From Tetranychus cinnabarinus (Eukaryota > Arthropoda > Arachnida > Trombidiformes > Tetranychidae), in the NCBI GenBank assembly GCA_022266195.1, contig WHVY01000002.1, positions 3,673,001-3,737,000 of the forward strand: a DNA stretch of 64,000 nt, written 5' to 3'. Under the pieces are notes generated by a model. The model ran no database searches and was not told where the DNA came from. It worked only from the letters and a program-made list of their open reading frames with translations. Positions 10,620 to 23,900 of this stretch are shown here, in pieces. Position numbers and translations under genes: made by a program. How positions within the stretch are numbered: the first letter of the stretch is position 1; every line of letters starts with the position of its first letter.

Positions 10620-13067
10620 CTAAAGTGACTTTTTAGAAGCCTCATGGAGACTGAAATGCGAACCATCGCCAGTTCTTTCGATTCTTTGCTTAAGAACGCT
10701 TGGAGATACTCTTTTACGATCGTATGCCCATCCAATGCTTGCCATAGCGTCAATAAATACAGTAGTCAAATTATAACGAGTTCCGAGTTCACTGGCTGAG
10801 TAATCGTATGGGAAAGTATGGTGATAATTATGGAAACCTTCACCAATTGCAGTAAGACATACGGATAAGTTTTCGGCTGGGTTAATGTGTTTGTCGTAAG
10901 GATGTTGGCCCCACAAATGAGCAGCACTGTTAATTAACCAAGTAACATGAAGAAGAAAACAGTAACGGAAAGCCGCACATATGAAGTATGCATTCCACAA
11001 AGATTCACCCCAGAAAATACGTGGGATTATGGTAGGTAATAAGAAACAGAATATGAAGACAAGTTTCAAATAGTTTCTGTGGAAAAAAGAAAAATAAGCG
11101 CAATATGAATACAATTGAAATTAACCTTGAAAATAATTGAAGCGGAATTTTATACGGATGTAATCACTTATAATGGCTTTGAATCAGATTTCATATTTCT
11201 AACCAGAGTCTTGAAGAGAAGCGAGGCAACAGTTTCAGCTTATTTACTCAAATCAAATGTTCTAGACTTGGTTGAAGGTATAAAATCTGGTTCATCTGCG
11301 GTTAATGCTTACTTCTTTTGAAATCTGACAATAGGATCGGCCAAAAGATCGCTGCAATCAATATTAGCTCCTTTTCTGATCACTTCTGGGTGCTTTCGAC
11401 AAAGAAGCCAGCCTACATGGGCAAAGAAAAAGCCACGCGTTGCGTTGTGAGGGTCAGCGTCAGTTTCGGAATAAGTGTGATGTACACGATGATCTCGACT
11501 CCATTCATAAATATGATTCTGAAAAAGAAATAAAAAGATAAGAATTAATAATTAATTTCGTCATGTTAATAAAGCTTGCATGTTGTCAACAATGTAACTC
11601 TTGGTGGCATGACTAGCAGAAGTAAACGAATCTAGCAAATCTATCATGTAGCATAAATTTCATCTTGTCAATTGCTGATGTTATTAATTGTTTTTCACCC
11701 CATCTCAATGCTAAATTATTCTGTGATTGTTTCTTTGGACGATGTAATTCATTCCTGACGTCACGAGTACACTCTATACATGCATAGCCAATAATTTGCT
11801 TTTCATTTAGGTGAATGTGTGAAGGTTTGAGGAGAAAATTTGAAAATAATTCAATTTTCTCGATAGGAAAAATATTAATTAATAATCCATCGTAACCTGG
11901 AGATTAGCCAGCAAAGAAACTGTAAAAATATTGGAATTATAATTGTAAGCTGACAATCAATGAAACCATAAAAGGTTTTGTCCAGATCGATATAAGGTAA
12001 TTATAACATCATTTACAATAACGATGTCCTTCAAAAGATGTCAAGAGGATGTAAGACTAATCGTGAAAATAATTTAACATGATTATGATCTACAACTGAT
12101 AGAGATGATGATAGATAATGGAAAAGATTTTACGCTGAACGTTCAAAAATTGAAGAGGGGATACAAACAAAACGATTACTGAAAACATGAGACAACATGA
12201 GACCATCACATGTGTTAGGTTGCTAAAACTACATATTGTTGTTGAGGTAAACAGAATGATTTAATTAAATGAGCTGAATTAAAATGGAATCAATCAATAA
12301 CAATAATAGGATTGAAATAATCATACCTTTCAGCAACAATAGATTTAAAAATATTCATAGAAAGATGAGTACACATAATTTAATCTGCAGTTTTATACCA
12401 ACGTATAAATAGTATGACAGATTATTTTAGTGGGAGAAATCTAACATTGAATAAGTATAATTGACAATCTGAAGGGAAAAATTCATGGGTAATTCGAAAT
12501 GAAAGGGTCCAAGATAAATGACTCACTTGGAAAGCAAGAGAATTAAAGATGGAAAGAATAACTCTCAAGGGCCATTTGGCCTTGTAAGATCGATGAGACC
12601 ATAATCTATGTGCTCCAGCAGTAATACCAAGTCCACCACAAATATAAAGCAGGAAAGCTGTTGGAAATGAAAATAATAATCTAGTATTAATATAAAGGGG
12701 AATTCAAAAGTAAAGCTAAAATTGATTGTGGGCAGAATTAGTATTGTGACAACTTGAAATGAATAAAGAAATGACGTCTGAAGATGTATATAATTTACAA
12801 ATTTAAATTTCCTTTTCCATTTAAAATCAACATTGGGGACTATAATTTCAAAAAGTGTTGCTACTTACCAAAAAAAGTTGTCTGCCAAGCAGCGGCTGTA
12901 AAAATCAATTTAAGTCCATAAAGCGCAGCGATATGCAACGCAATAAACAGAACTACGTTCCGCCAAACAATTTGTACTTTATATTCGACGGTATTTTTAT
13001 CCTTAAGTTCTGGTTCGATAGATTCAATCCGTTCATTGTTAGTTCCCTCAGGAATTCGAGGAGCCAT
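10620..13067 (-). CDS. Acyl-CoA delta-9 desaturase (stearoyl-CoA desaturase type), 4 coding exons
   Basis: This is a di-iron ER membrane enzyme that inserts a cis double bond into fatty acyl-CoA using O2 and electrons from cytochrome b5. Coding exons 13067-12869, 12657-12527, 11518-11313 and 11076-10620 join in phases 1, 0 and 2, giving 330 residues. All three histidine boxes are present: HRLWSH (83-88), HRVHH (120-124, within DHRVHHTYSETDADPHN) and HNYHH (261-265, within GEGFHNYHH). NSAAHLWG (228-235) supplies the further conserved Asn/His. Hydrophobic pairs flank box 1 and precede box 3, as expected of the four-helix fold. Length is close to the usual 330-380. The ATG is the first in frame after a spliced 5' leader and opens a hydrophilic N-terminus typical of arthropod desaturases. 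The third coding exon has no long minus-strand frame around it, so gene finders may miss it. Chain-length preference cannot be read from sequence. Confidence 0.93.
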
Positions 13068-13072
13068 TATGG

Positions 13073-13330
13073 ACTGTCAATGGGAAGAAAGATACAAAAT
13101 GAAAACACTATCAACAATTGATGAAATACAATAATAAAATCCAATTTTGTTTTGACACCTTACAAAGTCAACTAACAATCACATTAAAATTTAACTCACC
13201 AAGTAAAGGAGTGCACAGGATATTCAATGAATAACTAAAATAATTAAACGTTGAGGTTTAATGGTAATGGGCTAAATGCACACTGACAAATTGTTGACTT
13301 GACAAACGAAACGTAACTTTAAATACAGTC
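13073..13330 (-). promoter_or_regulatory. Desaturase 5' leader and putative core promoter
   Basis: On the minus strand an AG acceptor at 13075-13074 lies just before the start ATG, and a GGTGAGT donor sits at 13200-13198. This implies a 5' UTR intron of about 126 bp (13199-13074) and a leader exon upstream. A TATTTAAAG box (13325-13317) and an arthropod-type initiator TCAGTG (13286-13281) lie about 40 bp apart. That spacing is somewhat wide, so the pair is only a candidate. Confidence 0.35.
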
Positions 13331-16300
13331 ACCTCAACTCTTTAACTCTTCAAATCAAGTCGAGTCCAAGACTGTACCAGATCCAAATCAGCAAAGCCCT
13401 CATATTTGAACGGGGAACAGTTTTTACTGTGCTTAGTTTTTCCCCCAAAAGATTTTCTTCAACAAATGTTTCAATGTTTTCGCACGTACAGCCATCTATG
13501 ATTTACACACCGCTTTTTTTAAGTGATAAAGATTGGATCCAATATACATTTTATCAATGTTAACGTGAGATGGCGCTGCTTAATTGACATTGATTGAGCT
13601 TTTGTTGTTGTTTTTTAATTCAGTTTGAATAAATTAATATCAACCAATTTTATGTGACATTAATTTTAGTTCCTTGAATTTCCTGCCCAATATCCTCATC
13701 CCAATCCTGTAACAAGATGAAAAATAAGCGAGGATCATCTAGAGCTTTGGTTTTTCGTTGAATGTTACATTAGGATGAGATATTGACTGGAAATTGACTT
13801 TAAAAATTGATTTTATCGTAAATTGTTTCTAGTTTCAGTTCCGAATATAATATTACATCTAAACTATTTTGTCTTATATACAACATTTTCAAGTTTATGA
13901 AGACAACTTCCAGCTCAGAAACGTGTCAATGAATTTACTGACTGATTTCCAATAATCAGAGCTGATCTAATGAGCAAGTTTCAATTTTTATACATGTTAT
14001 ACGTGTTATTATTTCAGTTTATCGTTCTGCTTTTAAATAGCAATTTATCTTATTGAATTGACTCGCTATTGTAACTTATTAAAATAAACGATCACAATTA
14101 AATAGATCAATAAAATTACCTAAAGCTAAAAAGTTTCGCAGTTGATTAGCTAGTGTTCATTAAACCAAATGTAAAGATTTTTCTAAGAAACATTCATTCT
14201 GTTTTACATTGAAAATTGGGATTGAAAATTGAAGTATCAAAAGATGAACCTCAATGTTTTTGGTCAACCATTTTTTTCATCAGCCTTGTCGATGACCATC
14301 TTTTAATATTGCTGATGAAGATTCAATCAAAATTTCGTAAACACAATAAACTGATAACTATGAATTATTCAAAACGTATTTTGTAAACTCATTTCTCGTT
14401 TTTGAGGTTTGATTGTGAACTTGAATCTGGACTGACTTGCAGTTTCTCAATGAAGTTTTTCATGACCAATAAACTAAAAATCTCAGTCAAAGTAGTTGTT
14501 TGAAACCAATATTTTGGACAGTTTTGAAAGTGGAGAGTCAAAGTAAAGCAATGGATTAACGATTTATCCTCTTAAGGATTCATTTCGAGTAAATGGACGA
14601 AAAGGATTATCCAGGTGAGTTTCATTCATACTTCAAGTCGATAGCAACAAAAGAAGATATTTCTGCATTTACCTGAGATAGAAAATCTTTTCAGATTAGA
14701 CAAAAATTCCCCTTCGATTCATTGTAAGTGTTTCTCACTTTTTCCTGGTTATTAATGAAATAATTTTAATCTTTTTCACTTCTCAACTTAAAGAGATTTA
14801 TGACAATTATTTTTAGCATTCAATTTGATTTCCATAATAGCCAGTTCATTATGGATTTAATTCAATCAGCTTAACGCTAATTTCGCTGAACTTTGCGTTG
14901 TTGATGGTTTAACAGTTGACATTTTGAAGGGATCGAAATGACAGTCTATCCATTCGAGACTTATTCATTAAACATCTAACCTTTCAAATTGGATCAAGTT
15001 TTTGCAATCAAACAATTGAATTCTTGTCCAATTAAATAGTCAAACTCATAATTATATGTTTGTTTGGATTTAATCGTAATGAAAGGCTTGAATTGAAAAT
15101 CGTGCTTTTTATGAATATCTAAATCAGTAGAACGACAATTTTTGAATAAACTTTTTAAGTTAATTTTGCCAATCAAGATTCACCATTCATTATATTTTAT
15201 AAAATGAAAGTCTGAGAAAAAGAAAGTGATTTTTCAGCCAAATTATCGAAGCTCATGCTACATTTTTTTCATTTTTGTAGTTTTTTGGTCTTTTGTCTAA
15301 TATCAATTTGATTGTTGATTGAAATAAGTGGAAAAGGTTCATTATTTTAAACATGACTGGTAATTTATTGAAGGTTGAGGTCATGAAATGATTTGATTCA
15401 CTGCTGTACACTTAAGATATAGTATTGATAGGTCATTTGAATGGTCAAGTTTAAAGTAAGAGTTAAACATATTATTTGTTGTTTAAGGCACATAAACTAC
15501 TTTACAATTAAATGAATAGTCAAACAATTTACATTAATTTGAAGAGATTGCAAAATTGTTTTACATGAAATGCAAGAAAATTGTTGAATAGTTTCAGTTT
15601 TACATGAAGTTGACATCTTAAATCAAGCTATTACAAAGGGAAAGCAAGGAAAGGATAAAAAATGAACATAAATTTATGGATCAGTTGAAAATAGGAACAA
15701 GAATTTAAAGATTAAAAGAAAAACAAACAACAAGAACAATTAGCTGATTAAAGAAGAAAAATTGGCCAAATTAATGAACAGTGAAGTGCAATTAAATATC
15801 GAAATGTACAATTAACATTGTAGATCATTTTGAAGGAAACCAAATCATTCTCGTTTCTTGAATATTAAGATCAAAAGGAAAGTCGACTTTTTGGATGTAA
15901 TTCCAATGAACACTTTGCGATTCCAGGGCTTTTGAAGATGAATCGACCATTCTTTTTGAACTGTTGAGTTGATGATCCAAATGGTTTCCATTGTTGATAA
16001 CAGTTTAGTTTTTTCTGGCATAACCAGAGAAGATAAGTTCCGATTTTATGATCAGTTGTGATGAGAAAAGAAAAGAAATTTTTGATGATTTCTTTCCGTA
16101 GATTTAAATTTCTTTGGTTTGATAGCTTTATGAGCCGATGAAAAATGAGACTTTGATGAAGATAAAGATAGATAGAAAGAAATGGAAGACTTGAGATCGA
16201 AAGAGATGAGCTTTGGCTAAGAGCGTCTTCTTGATCTCAGCATCTTTACAAATGATTAAAATCAATTGGCATAGAGATTGGCAATTGACTAACTACAAAA

Positions 16301-16607
16301 AGTGGATTAAGGAAAAGGGTTTAAACAAAGTCAGTTATCAATCAATTTTGCCCTTTTCTGTACAATTTTATACATTTTTTTTGAAGAAATGTAAAAAGTA
16401 AAATGGCAGAGTTGATTAACTTTATGATTTTTCTTCATTAATATTGTTTCCTTCAGCTTCCATATAAATGTAAAAAAAGTGTGAGATGAACATGGAAAAA
16501 GAAGAAGACATTTGTCTTCCATTGCCATTCCTTGATGGAAACTCTGAGAATTATTGTTTTCCTCTCTTTCGCCGTGAAAAATGTAAACAAATCCAGAGTA
16601 TTATTTT
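13331..16607. other. Intergenic, no supported gene
   Basis: This is AT-rich sequence between the desaturase promoter and the SHB-like 3' end. The open frames at 14994-15176 and 16213-16528 are short, low-complexity and unsupported. The part near 16607 should contain the SHB-like 3' UTR. No repeats or RNA genes were recognised. Confidence 0.55.
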
Positions 16608-19600
16608 TCACAGCAATTGATCAATAACTGGATATAACAGGGACATGTGTTCAGCTCCTCGAATGGGAAGTTTATTGATGGAATAGTGTTTCACCATTTC
16701 TGGAATACTTGAGAATGGTTTGCTGAATACGCCAAGAACAAATTTACCATCAGATTGTTTAACAATTTTCATATGCATAAATCCCTTGATACTTCTGTTG
16801 AGATAAAGATGGATAGCCAATTAGTTAGACTCTATTATTGGAATAGGTTCATGATGAGAATTGAAGAAACTCTGGAAATTTATTTTTCTTTCTCTTATTA
16901 ACAGAATTCTTCTCTTCTTCATCCTAAGTTATTCAAGGAAATGAGGAAACAGGGCGACTTACTTGAGTGATAAAGAGTAATCTTGTTTGGTACTTTCACA
17001 GTTTCGAATCAAATAACTGCCTTCCTTCATATTTCGAAGCAAATTTTCAGCATCAAGTCGAGTGATTGATCCATGATACCAGCTATTAATTAAGAGACAA
17101 AAGAATGACAATTAGTTGCAAGATCAGCATTTTTCTTCTTCTGTTTATTGTTTAAGTTTATCTTGTTTCTTCTTAACACTGGCTTTTCTGGTCTTTCATT
17201 TGTATTCATTTAAGGCGATGTTTTCATCTGCCTTCATGATTATCATGTAACTTAAACAGTAAACTGAGTTGATTTACTTTTCAAGTAAACTTACCCTTGT
17301 TTCTCCAGAATCAAGGAAGTATCAATGTCTTCGGAAACTACAGGTAAAGGTTGTCCTGTAAAGGTGAGTAAAGGCTTTTTTCTGGGTCCGAGGCCAAATT
17401 TTAGGGCTGAGGTTGCGGATGGAGAAGGTGAGTCAATTGATGAATTGCACAAATCTAGATTAAGGTTGACTCGAGGAGTTGATGATTGACAAGAGTTGGT
17501 CTCATTGGCACTGGTGTTGCAGTTTCCAGTCTTTAAATCTGTCAATTAAAAAAATAACATTAGCATCAATTTTTTGTCCAGCCTAAAGCTTTTGCCAACT
17601 GTCTGGAGCAAGATACAAACTGATCTTTCCATTGTGAATCAAAATAAAAATCAATCAATACAGTTTGCTCATAAACATAACTCAGAGAAAAAGACATTTT
17701 TGCAAAAATTTGCAATAAATTTTAAGTTTCAACTTTGCAAATCAACAATGCAAAAGTGTTGATCAAAATCTAAACTTGAAATATTATTCACCATTTCTGT
17801 TATAAAAGCATTTGTTTTCTCAGTCGCCATCTATTGATAATTGATTTTTTGAAACAAAGTCTAACAGCAAACAATTAGTAATTGGTTAAACTGTTAACTG
17901 CAAAAAATCACTAGATGGCCAATCATTAAAATTGCCTTAAGAGTGACATTTAGTGTATTTAATTTTTCCAAAAATTTAATTTCTTCGCCTTCTGAATTGA
18001 AAGATAATGCATTCAGTTCATTCATTTTGGATAGTAAATCAGAGAGAGAGAGCGTTTCCAGGAAAAATTGATTTGTAATGATCTAAACCCTTTCAACTGC
18101 AATGTAATTATTAAAAGCAAATTTCAGCCTTAGTTACAAGCACAATTATGAAACAATTAATTTGCTTCCTTCTTATGCATAATTGAACTATCTGATGAAA
18201 AAACAAACATTGAAATGGAACCATTAAAAGGAAAGTTAACAAGAACCAATGCATATAAGAAGCTCGGTGTATTAAGCAAATTAGTTAAGTAAAAAGGAAG
18301 GAAACCTGAAAAGAATTGCATTTGGCGTAATAACTTTTACCTGAAGTAAAAGCTTCTCAATAACAAAAGATAAACTTCAGGTTAAACTGAAAAAAGCCAA
18401 ATGAATGCACAGACAAAAACTAAACATTATAATGGTCAACACTTTTCTTTCCTGACTGATTAAAGTAACATGATTTTCTCCAGGGTTAATCTGATGATCC
18501 TGGAAGAGGCAGAGTTGATAAAGAAGAGAGAAAGAGAGAAAAAGAAAGAAAGAAAAAAAAGATGAACAAGAACATCATCATCACCTTTAGCCTGTTCATC
18601 ATCAGACAAATCAATGTTTTTCAGGGGAAAAGATCAATCCGGTTATAGCCTAGATTTTAATAAGCTACCAACAAGGCCTCACGCCCGCGATACACAAACT
18701 ATAGTTATAACATGTAATAGTGTGTTACATGTCCTAACCCTGGATGAAAGAGTGTTGTTAAGTGTGTCTATGATGATCATGATCAAGAGTGAGAAGCAAA
18801 AGAGGGAAACCTTGAATAGGCCCACCACCACTTTACCCTGAGGGCGGACCCGGGCCCAGACAAAGAAGAAGCCTCTTCAAGTGATCCCAGGTTCCAAGTT
18901 TAATACATAGGAAAAGGTCATTTCCCTGAGACACCAATCCGTCAAAAGGTTGTATAACAAAAGGTAGACTAACCAATGGCACATCAAATCAAATTTAATC
19001 ATATCTGGGTTTAATATAAAAACCAAATCAAATTAACAAGCCTATCAGTGAATTAAATAGCCCACCTTATTTTTCTGGTTCCCTTACACTGATAATTAAC
19101 CTTTAAACGATGGACAAGTTGACCCTTCAAAAGAAGTCTATTATTACCATTACAGTTTTGCAAGTAACTTGTAAGGCTCACCAAGTAATTTATGCAAATA
19201 TAAAGTAATTTGATGATTGTCCTGATCATGATAATGAAAAAAAACTACATTGATTGTATTACATTTGCTGCATTTGCCAAAATTGACGATAACCTTAATC
19301 TTGGTTCCTCAGTTTTTGGGTTTCCTTTTTTTCTTTATCAAAGCTTTTGCAAAAAAAACTGTATTATACAAATGAATATGTTGTTCAAATATGTCAATGT
19401 CTGAGGTCAACACATCTTATCCTGATTAACAGATCAACTTGAAATTGCAACCATTATTGTGTTAAGCTGATTTACAAGTTTTTCAGCTCAATTTTTTTTC
19501 TGGGTTTAAAAGAAGAGAAAAAAATGGAAACATTTTTTGTTTCCTTTTTCATCTCTTCTTATATCAATAGTTATTTTTATTTGAGAGAGAAAAAAATATT

Positions 19601-22600
19601 TACAAATTATCATGATAATCATGGTGATCACTGATCACTCAACTAATCGTAATGACATAAAATCCGCTTTTCTTCTGTCAAACCAACATTTCCAGAAACG
19701 GCATTTTCTTTGCACCATTCAATCAGATTAAAAGTTGATTAAAATATCATAAAGCACAAAATTCAAGATAATAATCATAATTTCAATCAGTTTTACATTG
19801 TAAATAGAAAATGACATTTCTAAAAGTTCATCCAGGAATTCAGAAAAGCTGCAAAATCAATTTTCTCTTTCAAGTTTCTCTTCATGTTTGACTATTTTTT
19901 GGAAAATTTAAACATTTTGAAACATTCTTTTCACTGATTTGAGTTTTTTTTCATTCTGATGAACAAGTTTAACAATCATTGCAACGATTCTTGAATTAGA
20001 AGTTAATTGCTCTAAAAATGGAATCTTAATCATTTCTTTAGACCTTTTATTTAACCTTTTCAATCATCTTAATCACATTTACAGTTAACAATCTAATTTC
20101 ATTGTTATAGACTCTTAAACCTATCCTCATGGGCAACCTTTCAGAGCTCAAATTGCGACTCTGTAATGTAAATAAATGTTTTACTTCAATTGCTGTTAAC
20201 TGTGATCAAATAAGCTTTCATCATTAAAATAGAGGTAAAAATCATTGATTTCTGGAGCAAGTTAAAACTAAAAGCTCAAAGATATTTGACATAATCATGA
20301 AAATGAAGAGTAAAAGTAAACTCTTAACTCATCAGATTACAATTTTACTCAAGAGATTGATTCCAAATCATTTCTGATTTCTGTGATTCTCCAGTTATTG
20401 CTATCAAACTATTTAAGTTGCATTAAAATTGTCAACCTTTTCTCAAGAGAATCAAGCTAATTGTAAAATATGGCTGCCGATGAGCAACATTAATTGATAT
20501 AAATTTTCTGGGTTAAACAGTCACAATTGGGTTCTTTGACAGTTGACTTGCTTTTCAAGGTAAAATTTGGGTTGAAAGTTGATTAAATTTATGGTCAACT
20601 TACTTAATGGTAAAGATAATTTTCTAGGTCTTTCTGGTTTAACGTCTTTAACTGGTTCATTTGGAGATGTTAATGAACAACTTTTAACATAATTGGTTTC
20701 ATTATCTGAACAGGAAGAGTTACTTGAATGAGTTGATCCATTGGAACCCTTCTGTTGGCTTGACTGGTCATCACTCTTGTCGATCCGTTGACCATAATCA
20801 GCAGAATTTTTTCTCTCCTTTAAATCTCCATTACAAGGAGAATCATTGGATATTGGATTGGATTCAGTTGAAGGTGTTGCCAGCTTGGCTGAATTGACAC
20901 TTGGAAAGCAATCAGTTGTAAATTTTTCACTTGTCGGTGTGTTGATCAATTTATTAAATACTTTGTTTAATCGTTGATTAGAGTCCCAGGGAGTATCGTA
21001 ATCATCCAAAGGTCTGGTATCAGTTAACGGACTCTGCAGTTTGGGACTTGATAGGTTGATTGATGATCGAGTCTCGTCTAGTTTAAGATTCAACCGACGA
21101 AATGATCGGTTAACAGGTATTTTATCGCTAACAGTTACTTTACTGTTGGCATTGTTGTTCATGTTGAGCATGGAAGAGTTGTTACTGTTTTTATTGTTTA
21201 CCGTCATTATATTATTAAGACTGTTATTATTAGATGTTGTTGTGGTTGCTGTTGTTGATGACAAGCTATTTGAGGAAACAACTTTACAAACACTGTTTCT
21301 GTTGGCGCTGGTTGATGCCTGATTGCGATTTGATTCGAGCGACTCACAGCTTGCGATATCTTCTTTAGTTAAATTGTTAATTCGACCGTTTCTCTCATGA
21401 ATTGATAAACGTAATGAGTCAAGATTTGATCTTGTCCGGGTTAAAACTCGACCGGCTTCACAGTCAAGGGAAGACAATGCATCGCTTGTGGCCGATTTAA
21501 GTAAACTTGAAAAGGTTGATAAAGAGCTCAATTTAGCTCGTTGATTGCGTTTAGCTGACGCCTCATTAGACTGTTGTTGTTGATTGGCTGAGGTTGGTGA
21601 AGTTGTAGGTTTACTGTTAGATGGTTGATCAACTTGATTAACTGGTGACGATGAAGAGGAAGAGGATGAGTTACAGGGGACAGTTGATAGGTTAAGGGTG
21701 ACATCACTAGATTTACTTCGAGGTATGTGAATGGTTGACTTGACTCCTTGTCGTCGAGGCATCAATGATTTTGCCAGTTGATCAAGATGTTTAGGTGTAC
21801 TTGAACTGGACTCATGGCCGGTTGAAGATGATGATCCTGTTGATGAAGCAGTAGATGATCGGGAAGAGTTTATGAAATCGGGAATAAATGATGAAACTGA
21901 AGAGTTACCCTCAGTGGATCGATGATGATGATGTTGAGAATGATATGTTGATAGGTTTAAAGGTTGACGATGGCTGATTGAATGATTATGACTAAGATGG
22001 TTCATTTGATCACGATGTAAATTATCGTGGATTAAAGCTTTACTATCGAAAGCAGTTTCATAAAAAGATCCTTGACTTGAACGAGATCGATTCAAGACGG
22101 CCATTGGTGCTGTTGAGGGTTTTACGTCAATCTCTTGGTTCTTTGATCCTTTACTGTCACTTGCTTGGCTGACTGGTTCTTGACTAATTGTCACTTGGTT
22201 AACACTCAGTGAACCATCAGGTTGCTCTTTACCTTTAATTGGAACAATTTCACTTTTCTTTCTAAGTGGCTTCGGTGGATGACCAGGCACCGGTGGCGGA
22301 GGTCGATCAGGTTTCCTTGAGATACACGGAGGAGGTAGAGGTGGTGGAGGTGAGGGTGGACAAGTTGGTGTCAATGGTGAGGGCGAAGGTGATCCTGAAC
22401 TTACTCCTGATGAGGATGAGGATGTTGATAAAGATCGGACTCCTTTTGGAGGTAAAGTTAGAGGTAGTTTGGATGAACTTTCTTGATTGGGATTAATCAA
22501 TTTTTTACCAGTCAAGGGGTTGATATGTCTCGGAGGTTTTGGTGGTCGAAGTTTAGGTTTGTTTATTACCTGGTTAGGTGATGAGGTTGATTGTTTGTGT

Positions 22601-23028
22601 TGAGAGTTTTCAAGATTCTTAAGTGGCTTATAGTTGGTTCCAATTAAAAGTGAGTCAATAGCGGATGAAGAGTTGACTGTTGATATAGTGATGACATCAG
22701 AGGAAGAGGATGATGAGGATGATGTTTTCCGATATTTATTATCATCAAGAGTGTAATCACAAGAGGAAAGTAAAGGTTCATCGTAGAAATGATCATCAGG
22801 ATCGTCAAAAACATCAAAAGTACCCGAGTCAATGGAAGAATTGGAAGATTCTGTAATAGTAGACATAATTTCAGCAGATGAGAATGAGTTTTGCTTTGAA
22901 TGGTTATGTTTAAGGTAAGGATGGTCATCATGATCATTATGATGGCAACTATAATTGTGTGATGAACCACCCATCATAATAGAGTTGACCAAAGATCTCA
23001 TGGTCGATGAATTCAACAAGATACTCAT
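16608..23028 (-). CDS. SHB-family SH2 adaptor protein, 4 coding exons
   Basis: SHB/SHD/SHE/SHF proteins are cytoplasmic adaptors that join activated tyrosine kinases to downstream effectors. Exons 23028-20604, 17538-17295, 17082-16963 and 16794-16608 join in phases 1, 2 and 2, giving 991 residues. The C-terminal SH2 domain begins WYHGSITRLDAENLLR (about 891), has the phosphotyrosine-binding arginine in GSYLIRNCES and the family signature GFMHMK. It ends in KLPIRGAEHMSLLYPV, a sequence typical of SHB rather than other SH2 families. The long N-terminus is disordered, with Ser, Asn and His runs and PxxP segments (LRPPKPPR, PPPPVPGHPPKPLRKK) suited to SH3 binding. Two YDxP sites, YDEP at Y82 and YDTP at Y677, resemble Crk-type SH2 ligands and the YDxP motifs of vertebrate SHB. 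The first exon is unusually large and the protein is about twice vertebrate length. The start is the first Met in the open frame; an AG about 15 bases upstream suggests a spliced leader. Confidence 0.9.
17539..20603 (-). other. 3.07-kb intron of the SHB-like gene with GC-rich island
   Basis: This intron separates the large disordered exon from the exon just before the SH2 domain. It carries no supported coding exon. Around 18640-18900 composition changes sharply: GCCTCACGCCCGCG, GGGCGGACCCGGGCCC and CCCAGGTTCC appear within a region otherwise near 70% AT. An inverted repeat ACATGTAA...TTACATGT lies at about 18709-18731. An alternative promoter or enhancer is possible; I found no exon with compatible phase there. 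Confidence 0.5.
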
Positions 23029-23900
23029 GATTCAATTTCAAACTATAAACCGTAAACAGCAAACATAATAATCAGAGTAACATTAAAAGCGAAAGAAGCA
23101 AAAAAAGTAGAAATCAAAAAGTCCAAATTCGGGTTAACAATTTTAAAGTCACAAGTAAATTAAGCCAACAATTTTTGTTGACAAAAAAGGCACAATTCAA
23201 TAGTTTTTATACAACAACAGTTAGAAATGAAAGAAAATATAAAATGATAAAATGAGACGAGAAGCAAAAAATGATGTAAAACAAATGAAGACAAAAAAGT
23301 TATGATGAAAGAAGCTCAAAAAATATCAAATGAAGGTTAACATGAAAACTGTAAACAAGCAAAAAAGCTAAGTTAACAGTTTACAGTCTCAACGAAAACT
23401 GTGCATTAAAAGATTGAAAAGAGTCTAAAAGAGGGTCACTTGGATGAGAAGAGAGAGAGAGTCTCACTCTAAACTGGTCTTGAAGATGTAAACTTTTTTC
23501 CCTGTAAATGAATTTAAAGAGCTCCGTTAACAGAAGCATCGTTAACATGGACATCTGCACAGTGAACGTGCTTAACGCGTTTTGTATAATCAAAGGCAGC
23601 ACGCGTTTAACTCTCCCCTTAACCCATCAATTTGAAGGAATTCCTGGTGAAGAAGAGAGTAAAGGGAAGGGCCGAAAGAGAGAGATGACAAAGAAGATGA
23701 ATAAAGACGAAGGAAGGAAAGAAAAGAGAAGGTAAAGAAAGAAGGTCATTCAATGGATAAGGGAAATTGTGAGGTCAAGGGGCGCATGGGTCTAGTTACT
23801 ACGCACTGATTGTAAGTCGTACGCCAGAAGACGACAGATGGTTTTGTGTTTATCATGATAATTGTTCAACAGACTTTTTCTTCAAGGTAAAAGAACCTTT
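23029..23900 (-). promoter_or_regulatory. Putative 5' leader and promoter region of the SHB-like gene
   Basis: On the minus strand a 'ttatag' acceptor precedes the start ATG, so the leader may be spliced. Purine-rich sequence occupies 23640-23760. A small GC-richer patch at 23775-23850 contains an arthropod-type initiator TCAGT (23809-23805) and two ACGCGT sites at 23575 and 23601. No TATA box sits at the expected distance. Position upstream of the gene is the main support. Confidence 0.3.

Noticed and set aside
11115..11533. Plus-strand frames opposite the desaturase
   Set aside because: The minus strand encodes the box-2 desaturase exon (11518-11313) and adjoining intron.
21041..22496. Plus-strand frames opposite the SHB-like exon
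   Set aside because: They are antisense shadows of Ser/Asn/Pro codon runs in the large SHB-like exon.
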